Below are positions 53,301 through 59,689 of a stretch of 64,000 nt of DNA, one piece after another; within the stretch, counting starts at the first letter, position 1, and each line of letters opens with the position of its first letter. A program made the translations under genes and the position numbers. Source of the stretch: Podocnemis expansa (Eukaryota; Chordata; Testudines; Podocnemididae); assembly GCA_007922195.1 (NCBI GenBank), contig ML681971.1, forward strand, positions 186,001 through 250,000. The letters are read 5' to 3'. Under the pieces are notes generated by a model. It was not told the DNA's origin. It ran no database searches and saw only the letters and a program-made list of their open reading frames with translations.

Positions 53301-56300
53301 AAATGGAGGAAGCTAAGGATTTGGAACTAGAAAGGGTGGAAATGGGGGCTGTGAAGCCAGTTAAATAACCCAGTCTCATCCAAACTTAGCAGGCCAGTGA
53401 GAAAGCTTTAACCAGTGCTCCAGCTTCTTCTGTCTGGCACTCAAGGATTTTTATGTGCAGCAGCAGGAGCCTGGCAACCTGAAAAGCTCTAAGCAACGGT
53501 CAAAGCTTTCCCAGACTAAATCCTTTAAACCAAGCATGGCCAAATTGCGGCTCTCAAAAGAAAAAGTGTGGCTCGCTGAAGGGCATGGCAGGGAAGCGCG
53601 GCATGGTCAGAGACAGGTGGAGAAGTGCGCCATGGCCGGGGATGGCAGGGAAGTGGCGGTGTGGCCGGGGATGCTGTAGCATGTTTAAAATCTCTCATAG
53701 GCCTAAATCCAGTTTTCTCTTTGTTAAAATAAAATCGTGTTTTACAAGTCCTAAACATGATGTAGAATAATAAGAAAGGAAAATATAGAGAAGGAAAGTT
53801 TAAAACTGAATGTAGATTACTTTCAATTTTTGGCACAACTCACTGCTATGAAGCATTGTACTCCACAATGAAATCTGTTAAATCAAAACACTGTGCAATA
53901 CTTAGAGATCAGCACCTGAGATAGCATTTACATACTGCATTGACAAGTTACTGCCCCAGATTTTAAAAAACAGGCCACTAGCCTGCAGTGTTCTACATCC
54001 AGCAACAGCTAAGTTTTTACTATATAGGTCTAGTTTTTGTGGTAACCTTAAGTAATTAAAATCTGACTTAAGTAGGATCAATATTTGCCCTGTTTTTACG
54101 ATAAAATTAAAGTATGCAATGAATTTTAAGCTTAGTAATTTTGGAGTAGGTAAAGGTATGTGGTTATATGCCTTGGTGCAGCTCTCCAAGGTTTAATAAT
54201 CAACTTGTGTCGCTCTTGAGTTCCATTAAGTTCAGACGCCCCTACTTTAAACCAAGTAGATGTGATTATTTCACCAGCATCCCAGTTGCTTTAGCCATGC
54301 CCCTTGACCAACACCCCACCAAGGTCCTCAGCCTTCTCCAAACACCACTTTAAGAAAACACCTTCCACCCCTCACGATCCGTCTTCATGTGTCCACTGCC
54401 TCATCTGGTCATCTTATAAACTAGGGCTTGGGAAAAAATTTATGATCCATTACACTTTTGCTATTTTAAGATTAGCTTTGTATTCATTAACACTGCCAGT
54501 TAAAATCATTTCTGTTGGTTCTGGTGATCACTGTCTTCATTGCCTATTACATGTACTAAACCAGGCTTTCGTTTTTTAAAAAAATACATCTCTTGTCCCC
54601 AGAGTCATGAAGAGAACCTTGAAAACATGAACAGAAAATAAGCCAGTGCAGTGCTCTGAGCATGAGTCTATGAACAGCCTGAAACAATAGCCTCAAAACA
54701 CATGACCTATTCACTCCAGTAGGACCATTTACATTAAAACTGGCTGGATGTTTCTGCTAAAGGGATCAGCCCTAGAAGTCTTTCTGAGGTCTGCTAAATC
54801 TGCTACCATAGTCTGAAAGAGTATGGCTCCAGGCCATGTTATATGCTTTCATTTAGTAAAGAATGTTCTATGCTAGCAGTGCTAAAGAGTCACTGGAACA
54901 GTCATATCTCTTCACACAGTTAGCTACTACTGCTTGAAGTCAGCTGCAGCTTGCAAAAAGCCATCTATTCCCTCGTGTTACTCTGAAAGACCCATTTGCC
55001 CTGCAGTTTACAGTTGTCGCTTTCCCTTGGCTGCCAGGCACACTCACCTTGGCCAGGTCAAGGGGTGTTTTAACTTCCTCTGCAGGCAGCGAGGCCTCAG
55101 CATACAGAGATGTTTCTTGCTTGTTTCTTCCTTTGCGTCGCCCCCTCTTGCCTTGGTCTCCAGCCCGAAGTACTTCTGAAGTCTCTAAGTGTTGTGCACA
55201 CAGTAGGAAGGCATGTTAGCTACCAGCAGTGAATGTTGGTGAACTCCCAGGAAGAAGGATCTCTTGACTTTAAACCTTTCTAATGGACAGAGAGGAATAT
55301 ACAAGACCAGCTGCAGAGGATGCTTTAGGGCCATATAAGCACCTGCTGATCAAGTAATTAAGATAAGTTTTGGTTACTCTTGATACTTTCATTCTATCAC
55401 TCGCCCTCTACTTTGACTCACCCTCTTTTTTTTTATACATTGACAAAGGGTCAGAAGCTGGCTGAGAAGCCTTTCTCCATCGGGTAACCAGCTCTTCTAT
55501 AAACCGACTCTTCTTTCCATCAGTTCCCTGAATGAGGTCAATTACATATTCTCGGATCTCCTCCTCATTTTCAATTGACAGGATGTACCTGGCAGGGATC
55601 AGAGAAGAAGAGTATATTTTCCACCAGACAGGAAACACCAAAGCTAAATTCAACTTTCCCTTCATACCATTCCAATAAAGTTAGTGCAGAGGTCATGATA
55701 GAGAAGAGGTTTTAAAAAAAGGCATAAGAGGAGGACATGTTCCTGAGGTTGATACACTTGGAGCAATACCTTATTATTTCTGAACCAGGCAAAAAACAGA
55801 AGGGTCAGATACCTCTCCAAGTGACCCACCCCACACCAATAAAGTGAGAACTGCACTCTCCCTCTCACCAAAGGAATTAAAAATCACACTGGGATTCCTT
55901 CTCACTCCATACTCCCTAAAACCAAACCACAAATGAAGTGCAAGTCAATCTCATGGGTCAAAATGTTACTGAAAGTTATTCCCCCTTCTACTTGACAACA
56001 TCAAAATCCTTTGCCCTTCTCTTCCATCTTTGAATGGAAGAATATCAAAGCACCTTATAAACAAATTTTTGGTATCCCTTTGCACCTCAATGGCAGATGA
56101 AGTAGTTAATCTGACTTATTTTACAGAGAGCATCCACAGTTATGAGTTTACTTACAGAAACTCAGCTGTAAAATCACCTGGGTGCCTGTTCTATGACCAT
56201 GGGAGAGAGCTCTGCCATTGACATAATAAAACCACATCTACCAGTGGCAGTAGCTATGTCAGAGGGAAAAGCTCACTGCACACTATATAAGTGAAACATG

Positions 56301-58138
56301 TTGCTCATTGGGCTGCTTTTTTCCACATCCTGCACATTACAAATTTTGCTGGCATAAACGGCAGTGTAGACATGACTTTATCATATCCAAGTTTACTGCA
56401 TTTGAATTAATGTACCTCTAGAGAGACCATTCTTCAAAACACTCAGAGCGAATTAAATAGCAATGCAGGGAGACCAGATTAGCTGCTGCCAATTGCAACA
56501 TGAGTATTACTAGCTTAAACTTTCCAACAGGGGTTAGCCAGCTAAAGCTTAAAGGGGAGGTCCATATTGCCAAAAAGGAGACAGAGAGTTTCAAAGCCTG
56601 GGTCAATTGATTTTGGCTTACTGGGCTTGTGTTACAAGGCTAAAAACAGCAGTGTTAACATTTCTGCTTGGTCTGGGGTCTCAGATCCACCCTCATTGCC
56701 AGGTGTCAGACCCCAGGCTCAAGCTTTCAAAGGGCTGTTTACACTCCCCTTCCCAGCCCTACAGCACCTTGGGTCTGTTGACCCAGGCTCTGAGCCTCAC
56801 TGCCTCTGAGCCTCACTGTTCTGTAATTTAAATGTAGCCCTGAAGCACCAGTTAACTCAAGCTAGAGATTTTTGTGCATGAACAAGATTTGAACTAGGAC
56901 TAATATCTGAATTACACTTCAAGCTAACCAGGCTGTGTATCAGTGTGTATGTCTGTACATAAATAAATTAAATGTAAAAAGAATATATGCGGTAAGTGGG
57001 GTTGCATTTAAAAACCAACTCATCTTTGTCCCACAACTACTAGCAGCAGATGTTTAAACACCATAGGCCTAGGAAGGCTTACACACATGTAGAGCCCTGC
57101 ACGGAAACAAATATGTGGATCCATATCCTATCTGCATCTGCAACAAATGGTCCGCGGATATCCATGTTGTATCCACGGACGCGGATATAACATGGATATC
57201 TGTGGATATCCACATATTTGCAGGGCTCTAGCTCTGTGAAGATAAAAATATGTGGACCCGTATCCGATCTGCATCTGCAAGAAATGGTCCATGGATACCC
57301 GTGTTGTATCCGCAGACGCGGATATTGTGCGGATATCCAAATATTTGCAGGCCTCTACACATATACTTAACTTGGTGTAGGCAAATCGTGCCACTGACTT
57401 CAGTGACCCAGGTGCATAATCTTAAGCATCTGTTCAAGTCTTGGGGAGGATGGAGGCCTAGGGCTACCAGATACCAAAGCCTGGAAAGGAGGACAGGGAA
57501 ATACGACAAGGAGGACATTGGAGGGCACATGAAGAAAGTGGAGTATTAATGTAATATTCCTCTATTTTTAGGGAGCCCTGGAACACTCGCCCCTAAAAAT
57601 AGGGTGTTCCAGCATATTTTAACCCCTATAAGTAAAAAGCCAGACAAAATCATGTATTTTAAAATGCCTGCCAGAAGGAGGACATGAAGGTAAAAAGGAG
57701 AACATGTCCTCCTTCTGCCTGACAGCTGCTAACCCTATGGACGCCTGACTGGACCAATCCCCTCTCCCTGGAAAATGCAGCTGGAGGGTGAACAAAACGG
57801 CAATGAAAGCACCTGTGTGAAGCTCATGCCGCTCAGCTCCAACATGCATTAACACCCCCCCGAGCCCGAGCCCTGCACTAAACTTTCATGCCGCCTGCAG
57901 GCCACCAACCCCACTCTGACTAAAGACGCTGAGCCATGAAGAGAAGGGGGGGGAGGGGAGAGCAAAGGCTCCTGCTGCTCTTTCTCCTCACGGAGATCCA
58001 GGGCCGTGAACAGCGCAAGAGGAAACCAGCCCCGGCCCGGCCCGGCGCGCACCGCACGATCTCCTCGCCGACATCCAGCCCGAAGTCGCCGCGCAGCTGC
58101 TGGACACACCAGGCCGGGAGGTCCCCGCCCGCCGCCAT
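6906..58138 (-). CDS. TRIP4: TRIP4 (ASC-1) gene, complete 13-exon coding region
   Basis: Transcriptional coactivator and core subunit of the ASC-1 complex, which acts in the nucleus on transcription and in the cytosol on ribosome quality control (family knowledge). The coding exons on the minus strand are 58053-58138, 55422-55588, 55048-55184, 48769-48999, 46848-46926, 42787-42916, 39522-39737, 37923-38049, 35941-36128, 34743-34867, 31680-31771, 13261-13363 and 6906-6973. They total 1749 nt, giving 582 residues plus TGA against 581 in human. All 12 introns begin GT and end AG, and the split codons rejoin without a frameshift. Residues 172-209 form the Cys-rich zinc finger (C172, C174, C185, C188, C193, C201, C204, C209). 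Residues from about 435 form the ASCH domain, with HQPWASLL at 441-448 and G-I-K-R-V-E-G-R at 451-458. No internal stop is seen, so the gene looks functional. The identification rests on recalled human TRIP4 and was not searched. Confidence 0.97.
8168..8355. mobile_element. hAT MITE with 8-bp target duplication
   Basis: It starts CAGGGGTCTCAAACACACGG and ends with the inverse GAGTTTAAGACCCTTG. Flanks gtctagcc (8160-8167) and gtgtaacc (8356-8363) match at 6 of 8. The interior carries repeated ggcccatg/tggccctca words. Non-autonomous; it lies within TRIP4 intron 12. Confidence 0.7.
9564..9700. mobile_element. hAT-like short element, TGTTCCCTCTAA termini
   Basis: 137 bp from CACTGTTCCCTCTAAGCTG to AATTAGAGGGAACATTG, the same family as 36589-36770. 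The inner sequence repeats gtgcacaca motifs. Confidence 0.7.
9705..13260. other. Rest of TRIP4 intron 12
   Basis: No recognised gene or complete element. It contains the longest simple open frame of the window (11551-12222 minus, 223 codons), which matches nothing I know, and a plus-strand pair of short frames just before exon 12 (12837-13325). Treated as intronic DNA. Confidence 0.5.
13261..13363 (-). CDS. TRIP4: TRIP4 exon 12, ASCH domain
   Basis: 103 nt coding [20 protein letters not shown] and [14 protein letters not shown]. The acceptor is gcag/TAT and the donor T/gtaagt. The Trp codon is split T/GG with exon 13, as human PKIWKLD predicts. Confidence 0.97.
15120..15485. mobile_element. 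Foldback element packed with AAGTYRACTT palindromes
   Basis: Inverted termini GGCTATGTCTACA at the left and TGTAGACATACCC at the right bound about 360 bp. The interior repeats aagtcgactt / aagtcaactt / aagttgactt well over ten times, so it can fold on itself at many scales. No coding capacity. A related piece lies at 50910-51746. The short flank 'aat' is shared on both sides, so the target duplication may be 3 bp. Confidence 0.65.
15662..16340 (-). mobile_element. CR1 LINE 3' fragment with a short nested insertion
   Basis: The plus strand shows reverse CR1 sequence: catagcttccaaggttaaaa, gatcatctggtctgatctcc, and later cctccagtttatccatatct with tgtggacactagaacaggac. Between about 16057 and 16160 lies a separate stretch (acagtgaccagatatcctga onward) that breaks the CR1 order and looks like a short DNA element. 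Confidence 0.6.
16400..19150. other. TRIP4 intron 11 segment
   Basis: Nothing coding is recognised. Around 17750-17890 there is a repeat built on 'gtgcctaagtgacttag' and 'aggctcctaagtgcctag', a dispersed reptile-type repeat. Around 17990-18110 a reversed MIR-like fragment is possible. Confidence 0.4.
19155..19290 (-). repeat. CR1-tailed SINE fragment, diverged head
   Basis: The reverse strand has the same tail as the SINE at 2954-3080 (aggacctcatgagatcatct on plus) and a B-box-like ggtttgaacccaggacctt. The part matching the anticodon arm is altered, so this is an old copy or a sister family. Confidence 0.5.
19290..22080. other. TRIP4 intron 11 segment without recognised elements
   Basis: Short open frames only, none with familiar domains. 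Nothing supported beyond simple sequence. Confidence 0.4.
22085..22230 (+). repeat. MIR-like SINE fragment
   Basis: The order 'tagtggttatagccatggac', 'tgagtcaggaggcccaagtt', 'caccctgggcaagacacatc', 'ctctgtaaactacttagc' is that of MIR. Diverged. Confidence 0.5.
22230..24540. other. TRIP4 intron 11 segment, low-complexity tracts
   Basis: Includes a poly-A run around 22791-22807 and another near 23945. No gene or clear element recognised. Confidence 0.4.
24541..25380 (-). mobile_element. CR1 LINE 3' fragment (degenerate)
   Basis: Reverse-strand CR1: the plus strand shows ggtcatctagcccagtcccc, cttctctggactctctccag and ctaagtggagtactctgtac in the usual antisense order. A minus-strand frame at 24942-25151 retains K-L-N-M-N-Q-Q-C and [11 protein letters not shown], resembling the CR1 ORF2 C-terminal region, but with inactivating changes. 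5' truncated. Confidence 0.7.
25440..28050. other. TRIP4 intron 11 segment, AT-rich
   Basis: AT-rich and without recognised genes or bounded elements. Confidence 0.4.
28060..28195 (-). repeat. MIR-like SINE fragment
   Basis: The plus strand reads gaaggagaaacaggcatggg, gttaaataacttgctcatgt, tcacacagcatgtcaggagc, the reverse of the MIR core. Confidence 0.45.
28550..28780 (+). mobile_element. LINE reverse-transcriptase fragment (CR1/L3-like)
   Basis: The plus-strand frame contains [19 protein letters not shown] followed by TKLGRDISI, recalling the 'F(A)DDTKLG' block of CR1-group reverse transcriptases, here with the catalytic aspartates altered. Very short; the rest is lost. Confidence 0.45.
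29332..29401. repeat. Compound (CA)n(CT)n microsatellite
   Basis: About 22 CA units (29332-29376) run directly into about 12 CT units (29377-29401). Likely length-polymorphic. Confidence 0.97.
29719..30011. mobile_element. Short DNA element with palindromic interior
   Basis: It starts taaggccttatgtacag and ends near gtactgtagcct. In between are mirrored words: cagggtgtgaaaaaacaccc, gagagctgtgttggcagaag, tggttttattatgtcgtcag. It resembles a non-autonomous DNA element I associate with turtles (memory, not verified). A reversed relative may occupy 56190-56385. Confidence 0.45.
30012..30250 (+). mobile_element. LINE 3' fragment (CR1-like)
   Basis: The order ggttaatttatgaggagaga, ctaaagaagtgtcatgacaa and gaattggaactgatcagggtg fits the 3' end of CR1-group ORF2 ('...aggttgaagaa ... 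gaagcaatggg...'). Highly diverged. Confidence 0.4.
30546..30718. mobile_element. Foldback repeat of the 'gactaacacggct' family
   Basis: Left arm aaggagtcctgtggcac...agactaacacatttattt and right arm aaataaatgtgttagtctgc...gtgccataggactccctgct are mutual inverses around a short centre. It ends with agactaacaaagctacccc. Same family as 44909-45861 and 58416-58611. Confidence 0.7.
31680..31771 (-). CDS. TRIP4: TRIP4 exon 11, ASCH domain
   Basis: 92 nt coding [20 protein letters not shown] and [11 protein letters not shown]. The acceptor is gcag/AT and the donor CAG/gtgagt. The 18.3-kb intron 11 follows. Confidence 0.97.
32085..33430 (-). mobile_element. CR1 LINE 3' fragment, interrupted by a SINE
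   Basis: Reverse-strand CR1 in order: tctagtccaactctctgctc, ccagccagggctttttcaag, tctgctggactctctccaat, ccagatgaggcctctccagt, then after the SINE caatcacctcccttgatcag, agtgtcatctgcacacttgc and gtcaaggtctctcatgtcca. No intact reading frame. Confidence 0.75.
32635..32767 (-). repeat. tRNA-Val-derived SINE nested in CR1
   Basis: A reverse copy of the element at 2954-3080, more complete: the minus strand reads caaatagtgtagtggctagc, the TCTGC/GCAGA anticodon stem with TTAACAT loop, then the CR1-like tail and an (AAATC)n-type end (plus aatcaaatcaaatcaaatt). It sits cleanly within the CR1 at 32085-33430. Confidence 0.8.
33583..33790 (-). repeat. MIR-like SINE, fairly complete
   Basis: The plus strand reads tatagcacctttcatcagta, aaagcactctgcaaaggaag, tctccattttaagatggaaa, ctcctgagtcccagttcagtg and cactgggcc: the reverse of a full MIR/CORE-SINE body. 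Confidence 0.6.
34743..34867 (-). CDS. TRIP4: TRIP4 exon 10, ASCH domain
   Basis: 125 nt coding [19 protein letters not shown] and [19 protein letters not shown], the central ASCH strands. The acceptor is tag/G and the donor G/gtgaat. Confidence 0.97.
35915..35926 (-). promoter_or_regulatory. TRIP4: G12 run next to the exon 9 donor
   Basis: 12 consecutive C on plus, that is G12 on the transcript, lying 15-26 nt inside intron 9 after a weak gtaaaa donor. Intronic G-runs near donors are known splicing enhancers; the role here is inference. Confidence 0.4.
35941..36128 (-). CDS. TRIP4: TRIP4 exon 9, start of ASCH domain
   Basis: 188 nt coding WVDQSG, a divergent linker, then [10 protein letters not shown] and [20 protein letters not shown]. 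This last part opens the ASCH fold, a putative RNA-binding domain. The acceptor is gaag/TGG with a weak pyrimidine tract. The donor is gtaaaa, followed by a run of 12 G on the transcript strand (35915-35926). Confidence 0.95.
36589..36770. mobile_element. hAT MITE with near-perfect 8-bp target duplication
   Basis: CACTGTTCCCTCTAAGCTG at the left, AATTAGAGGGAACATTG at the right. Flanks cttgggat (36581-36588) and cttgggaa (36771-36778) match at 7 of 8. This copy fixes the family's ends and its hAT-like 8-bp duplication. Confidence 0.85.
37923..38049 (-). CDS. TRIP4: TRIP4 exon 8
   Basis: 127 nt coding [19 protein letters not shown] and [14 protein letters not shown]. This is a variable linker before the ASCH domain; only the ends match human well. 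The donor gtcagt is placed because exon 9 then resumes at WVDQSG, as in human. Confidence 0.92.
38538..38725. mobile_element. hAT MITE with 8-bp target duplication
   Basis: CAGTGGTTTTCAAACCAAGG to the inverse GTTTGAAAACCACTG. Flanks ctataagc (38530-38537) and ctatatgc (38726-38733) match at 7 of 8. Related to 2133-2468 by termini and by the internal 'gtactaggtcgcag' word. Confidence 0.85.
38742..38885 (-). repeat. MIR-like SINE fragment
   Basis: The plus strand reads catcccattttacaaatcag, gaactgaggctcagacacac and ccaaaccactggaccagcc, the reverse of MIR. Confidence 0.55.
39522..39737 (-). CDS. TRIP4: TRIP4 exon 7
   Basis: 216 nt coding [40 protein letters not shown] and [13 protein letters not shown]. 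It is acidic then coiled-coil-like, very close to human. The acceptor is ccag/T and the donor gtgagt. Confidence 0.97.
39740..42785. other. TRIP4 intron 6
   Basis: No gene recognised. A (GCA)5 run lies near 41356-41370. The stretch 41390-41800 has pieces (tcttgtctaccctgg; agtgtagccctgccctta) resembling degraded termini of the 'tgtctacac' DNA-element group. Confidence 0.35.
42787..42916 (-). CDS. TRIP4: TRIP4 exon 6
   Basis: 130 nt coding a charged helical region: [16 protein letters not shown] and [15 protein letters not shown]. It aligns with human [16 protein letters not shown]. The acceptor is ccag/GC and the donor AG/gtacag. Confidence 0.96.
42917..44905. other. Part of TRIP4 intron 5
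   Basis: No gene or bounded element recognised. Confidence 0.35.
44909..45861. mobile_element. Long foldback element, about 950 bp including a nested insertion
   Basis: The left arm (gactaacaaatttatttggg, then agaacccgcttcctcagatg, catggagtggaaatagcagt and gtttaaagaagga) is mirrored by the right arm up to tattagtctttaaggtgcct at 45839. Arms pair across a loop of about 45513-45613. A second foldback repeat (45152-45450) is inserted in the left arm. It resembles the inverted terminal layout of Penelope-like retroelements (inference). Confidence 0.7.
45152..45450. mobile_element. Nested foldback repeat with 13-bp target duplication
   Basis: 299 bp beginning ccaaaggggcagccgtgtta and ending cacaagactccttgct. 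The flanking words tttaaagaaggaa at 45139-45151 and 45451-45463 are identical. The two internal arms carry gagctttcgtgggagaatatc and its inverse. A duplication of this length fits target-primed retrotransposition better than cut-and-paste. Confidence 0.8.
46848..46926 (-). CDS. TRIP4: TRIP4 exon 5
   Basis: 79 nt coding [19 protein letters not shown] and LLKKLMAG, nearly identical to human. It closes the zinc finger. The acceptor is ctag/GTG. The donor is G/gttggt, weaker than the gtgagt seen at neighbouring exons. Confidence 0.96.
46930..48765. other. TRIP4 intron 4
   Basis: No gene recognised. Around 47960-48040 a reversed MIR-like piece is visible (ttataaatggggaagctgag, gcccaggataatgaaaatg). 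47440-47640 contains two similar units (cataaagttg...ggagg and ...ccaacatactatgttcccca / ccaacctattctgttcccca), a local duplication. Confidence 0.45.
48769..48999 (-). CDS. TRIP4: TRIP4 exon 4, zinc finger
   Basis: 231 nt, 77 whole codons (residues 131-207). It carries [18 protein letters not shown] and then the Cys-rich finger [20 protein letters not shown] through [10 protein letters not shown]. This is the most conserved block of the family and the strongest single identifier in the window. The finger mediates contacts with nuclear receptors and basal factors (family knowledge). The acceptor is ttag/GCA and the donor gtatgt. The eighth Cys (C209) is supplied by exon 5. Confidence 0.98.
49775..49935. 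mobile_element. Degenerate foldback repeat, same family
   Basis: aaggaatcctgtggcaattt, agactaatttctttaattca, aagctttcgtgggagaaaaa then an inverse part gggattttctaccacaaaag with ctcatgc. The right arm is truncated. Confidence 0.55.
50910..51746. mobile_element. Palindrome-array element with GC-rich interior
   Basis: Both ends carry aagtcaactta / ggtcgactta words and 'tgtctgcactga' or 'agtgtagacataccc' termini as in 15120-15485. The middle (about 50990-51570) is GC-rich and built from repeats such as ctggctcacagccccttgc / ctgggagccagat. No coding frame makes sense across it. Confidence 0.55.
51750..55045. other. Part of TRIP4 intron 3
   Basis: No gene recognised. Around 53530-53690 the words ggccaaattgcggctct and tggccggggatgg suggest a degraded hAT-type element with local duplication (ggcatggcagggaag / ggggatggcagggaag). 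Confidence 0.35.
55048..55184 (-). CDS. TRIP4: TRIP4 exon 3
   Basis: 137 nt. It encodes the basic, poorly conserved linker ([13 protein letters not shown]) followed by [11 protein letters not shown], which matches the human stretch before the zinc finger. The basic cluster could act in nuclear localisation (inference). The acceptor is ttag/AGAC, chosen because it restores the frame with the single G left by exon 2; the donor is gtgagt. Confidence 0.93.
55422..55588 (-). CDS. TRIP4: TRIP4 exon 2
   Basis: 167 nt coding [18 protein letters not shown] then [18 protein letters not shown], the conserved N-terminal helical segment of TRIP4. The acceptor is ccag/G and the donor G/gtgagt. The A-run encoding three lysines near the 3' end is intact and in frame. 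Confidence 0.95.
57090..57358. mobile_element. Two tandem palindromic units (atccgcggatat type)
   Basis: Unit 1 (57090-57230) runs from tagagccctgcac to gtgcagggctcta-like inverse ends (tttgcagggctcta). Unit 2 (57231-57358) repeats the order atatgtggacccgtatccga, gcatctgcaagaaatggtcc, ggatatccaaatatttgcag. Both are rich in ggatatcc palindromes. Confidence 0.75.
57459..57737. mobile_element. hAT MITE with 8-bp target duplication
   Basis: TAGGGCTACCAGA at the left, inverse CTGCTAACCCTA at the right. Flanks tggaggcc (57451-57458) and tggacgcc (57738-57745) match at 7 of 8. The interior repeats aaggaggacat. Confidence 0.8.
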
Positions 58139-58290
58139 CTCTGCCGAGGACAGGGAGATCGGCCCGGCCGGCCGCTGCGCCTCGGTGCCGCGCTTTTCCG
58201 GCCCGTCGGGCAACACGGGCCGCGGCCCTGGGTTCCGCGCTGCAGCCTCGCCCCGCCCCCGCCGTCTGAGGCTGTGAGCTGGGCCTGTCC
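57930..58290 (-). promoter_or_regulatory. TRIP4: CpG-rich TRIP4 promoter and 5' UTR region
   Basis: This is the only markedly GC- and CpG-rich stretch of this size in the window. It surrounds the TRIP4 start codon, as expected for a housekeeping CpG-island promoter. I see no convincing TATA box. Long open frames here (up to 221 codons on the minus strand) reflect the lack of AT-rich stop codons and are not genes. No divergent coding exon is recognisable on the plus strand. Confidence 0.75.
58053..58138 (-). CDS. TRIP4: TRIP4 exon 1 (residues 1-28 plus 2 nt)
   Basis: It encodes [11 protein letters not shown] then [17 protein letters not shown], aligning with the human N-terminus (WCTQQLRKTFGLDVSEEI). 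The ATG at 58138-58136 has G at -3 and G at +4. The frame stays open upstream but has no earlier in-frame ATG within the open stretch. The donor is gtgcgc, and codon 29 (Arg) is split CG/G with exon 2. Confidence 0.95.
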
Positions 58291-58415
58291 CGTGGGGGAG
58301 GTGCTGGCTGCAAGGGTGCAGGCGCAGGATGGTTCAGCAAGTGGAGTGGACACCGCCTTAGGCCTTGATCTTGCTGCAGAAAAGGTGCCTCCAGGATGCG
58401 GCTAACAGGAGAGAA

Positions 58416-58611
58416 AAAAAACAAGGAGTCGTGTGGCATTTTAAGACTAACAGATTTATTTTTCACATGAGCTTTCTTGCTTCCAAGCATCTGACAAAGT
58501 GGATTTTCTCCCACGAAAGCTCATGCGAAAAATAAATCTGTTAGTCTTAAAATGCCACATGACTCCTTGTTTTTTTGCTGGATTAGACTAACACGGCTAT
58601 CCCTTTGGAAT
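58416..58611. mobile_element. Foldback repeat with perfect 12-bp target duplication
   Basis: 196 bp. Arms: aacaaggagtcgtgtggcat...aagactaacagatttattt and its inverse aaataaatctgttagtctta...atgccacatgactccttgtt, then gattagactaacacggctat. Target duplication taacaggagaga at 58404-58415 and 58612-58623 is exact, so this is a relatively recent insertion about 270 bp upstream of the TRIP4 start. Confidence 0.88.
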
Positions 58612-58771
58612 TAACAGGAGAGAGCATCTCAGGGTAGGATCCTGTGGAGACAAGGACCAGGTTTCTGTCTTGAGGCAGCTAAAGTACAGCAAGGTTGACG
58701 CACACCCACGCATACACACCCCTCCCCCATTTACCTTTCCTAGGCACTGAGGGGAAACTACAGCCCTGGGC

Positions 58772-59297
58772 CAGGGGTAGGCACCCCCGGCACATGTGCC
58801 GACAGTGGCACAAGAGCCCATTCAGAGGGGCATGCAACACCCTGGATGGTACCATAGAAATTGCCACTCCTGCCATTGAAAGCTGCTGTGGGGGGCTTCC
58901 TTCAGCTGCAGCTGGGACGCAGGGGGTCCACTGCTGCCTATGCCTCCATGTGACCCCAGAAAAAGCTGCCTGGAGCAGCTCTTCTCTGTAATGTGATACT
59001 CCCCAGAGGAGCCTCTCTGGGAAGCTTCTTTCTGCAACATGCCTGGGAACCCCTAAAAGGAGTCACTTCTTTTTGTGGCATTCCTGGAGACCCCTGTCGC
59101 CACGCACACTGCCAAGATGAGCTACTCTGGGTAACTTCTTTCCATGGCATACCTAGGAAGCACTCCCACTCCAGCAGTGACCATTGTTGAATTTTCTTGC
59201 AGGTGCCACATTTTTTCAGCAGAGGGGGCCACCAGCACCAGCTGAGGGTCTGGGAGGAAGGACCAGCACAGAGGTCGGCAAAGGTTGCTGACCCCTG
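58772..59297. mobile_element. hAT element, 526 bp, 8-bp target duplication
   Basis: CAGGGGTAGGCACCCCCGGC to the inverse GGTCGGCAAAGGTTGCTGACCCCTG. Flanks ccctgggc (58764-58771) and tcctgggc (59298-59305) match at 7 of 8. The interior has three diverged tandem-like blocks with 'ttctttccatggcat' words. No transposase. Confidence 0.82.
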
Positions 59298-59689
59298 TCC
59301 TGGGCTTTGAAAGATTGTTAGGCTGCAGCAGTGAACAAAGCTATATCCTCAGTGCCTGGCAGGAAAATAGGGACTTGAGGCCATCAAGTAAAGGTAAAAA
59401 TATACAGGAAACGGTCAAGGTTGGTTTGGTTTGTTTCTAGCTAAGAGGAAGGGAGGTGAGTGAGGCAACCCTTAGCATTCTACAGAGTGAAGCCAGGTTA
59501 CAGCAAGTGACCAACATAAAGTCTCTCCTTGGCAGTGAGATCCTACAAATGACCCCAACAAAGAAGAGGGGATTCTTAAGAGCATAAGATGGGTAAGGAA
59601 CTGAAGACTAGTTTCTCTGGAGGATGTTAAACAGAGAAGCTACAGAAGTTAAACATTTTTACGTCACAGGTTCAAATAAGTAGCATCCA

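Noticed and set aside
57849..58514. 221-codon minus-strand open frame across the promoter
   Set aside because: It runs in a different frame through the GC-rich island and the foldback repeat. The true exon 1 frame ends at a matching splice donor, so this frame is a composition effect.
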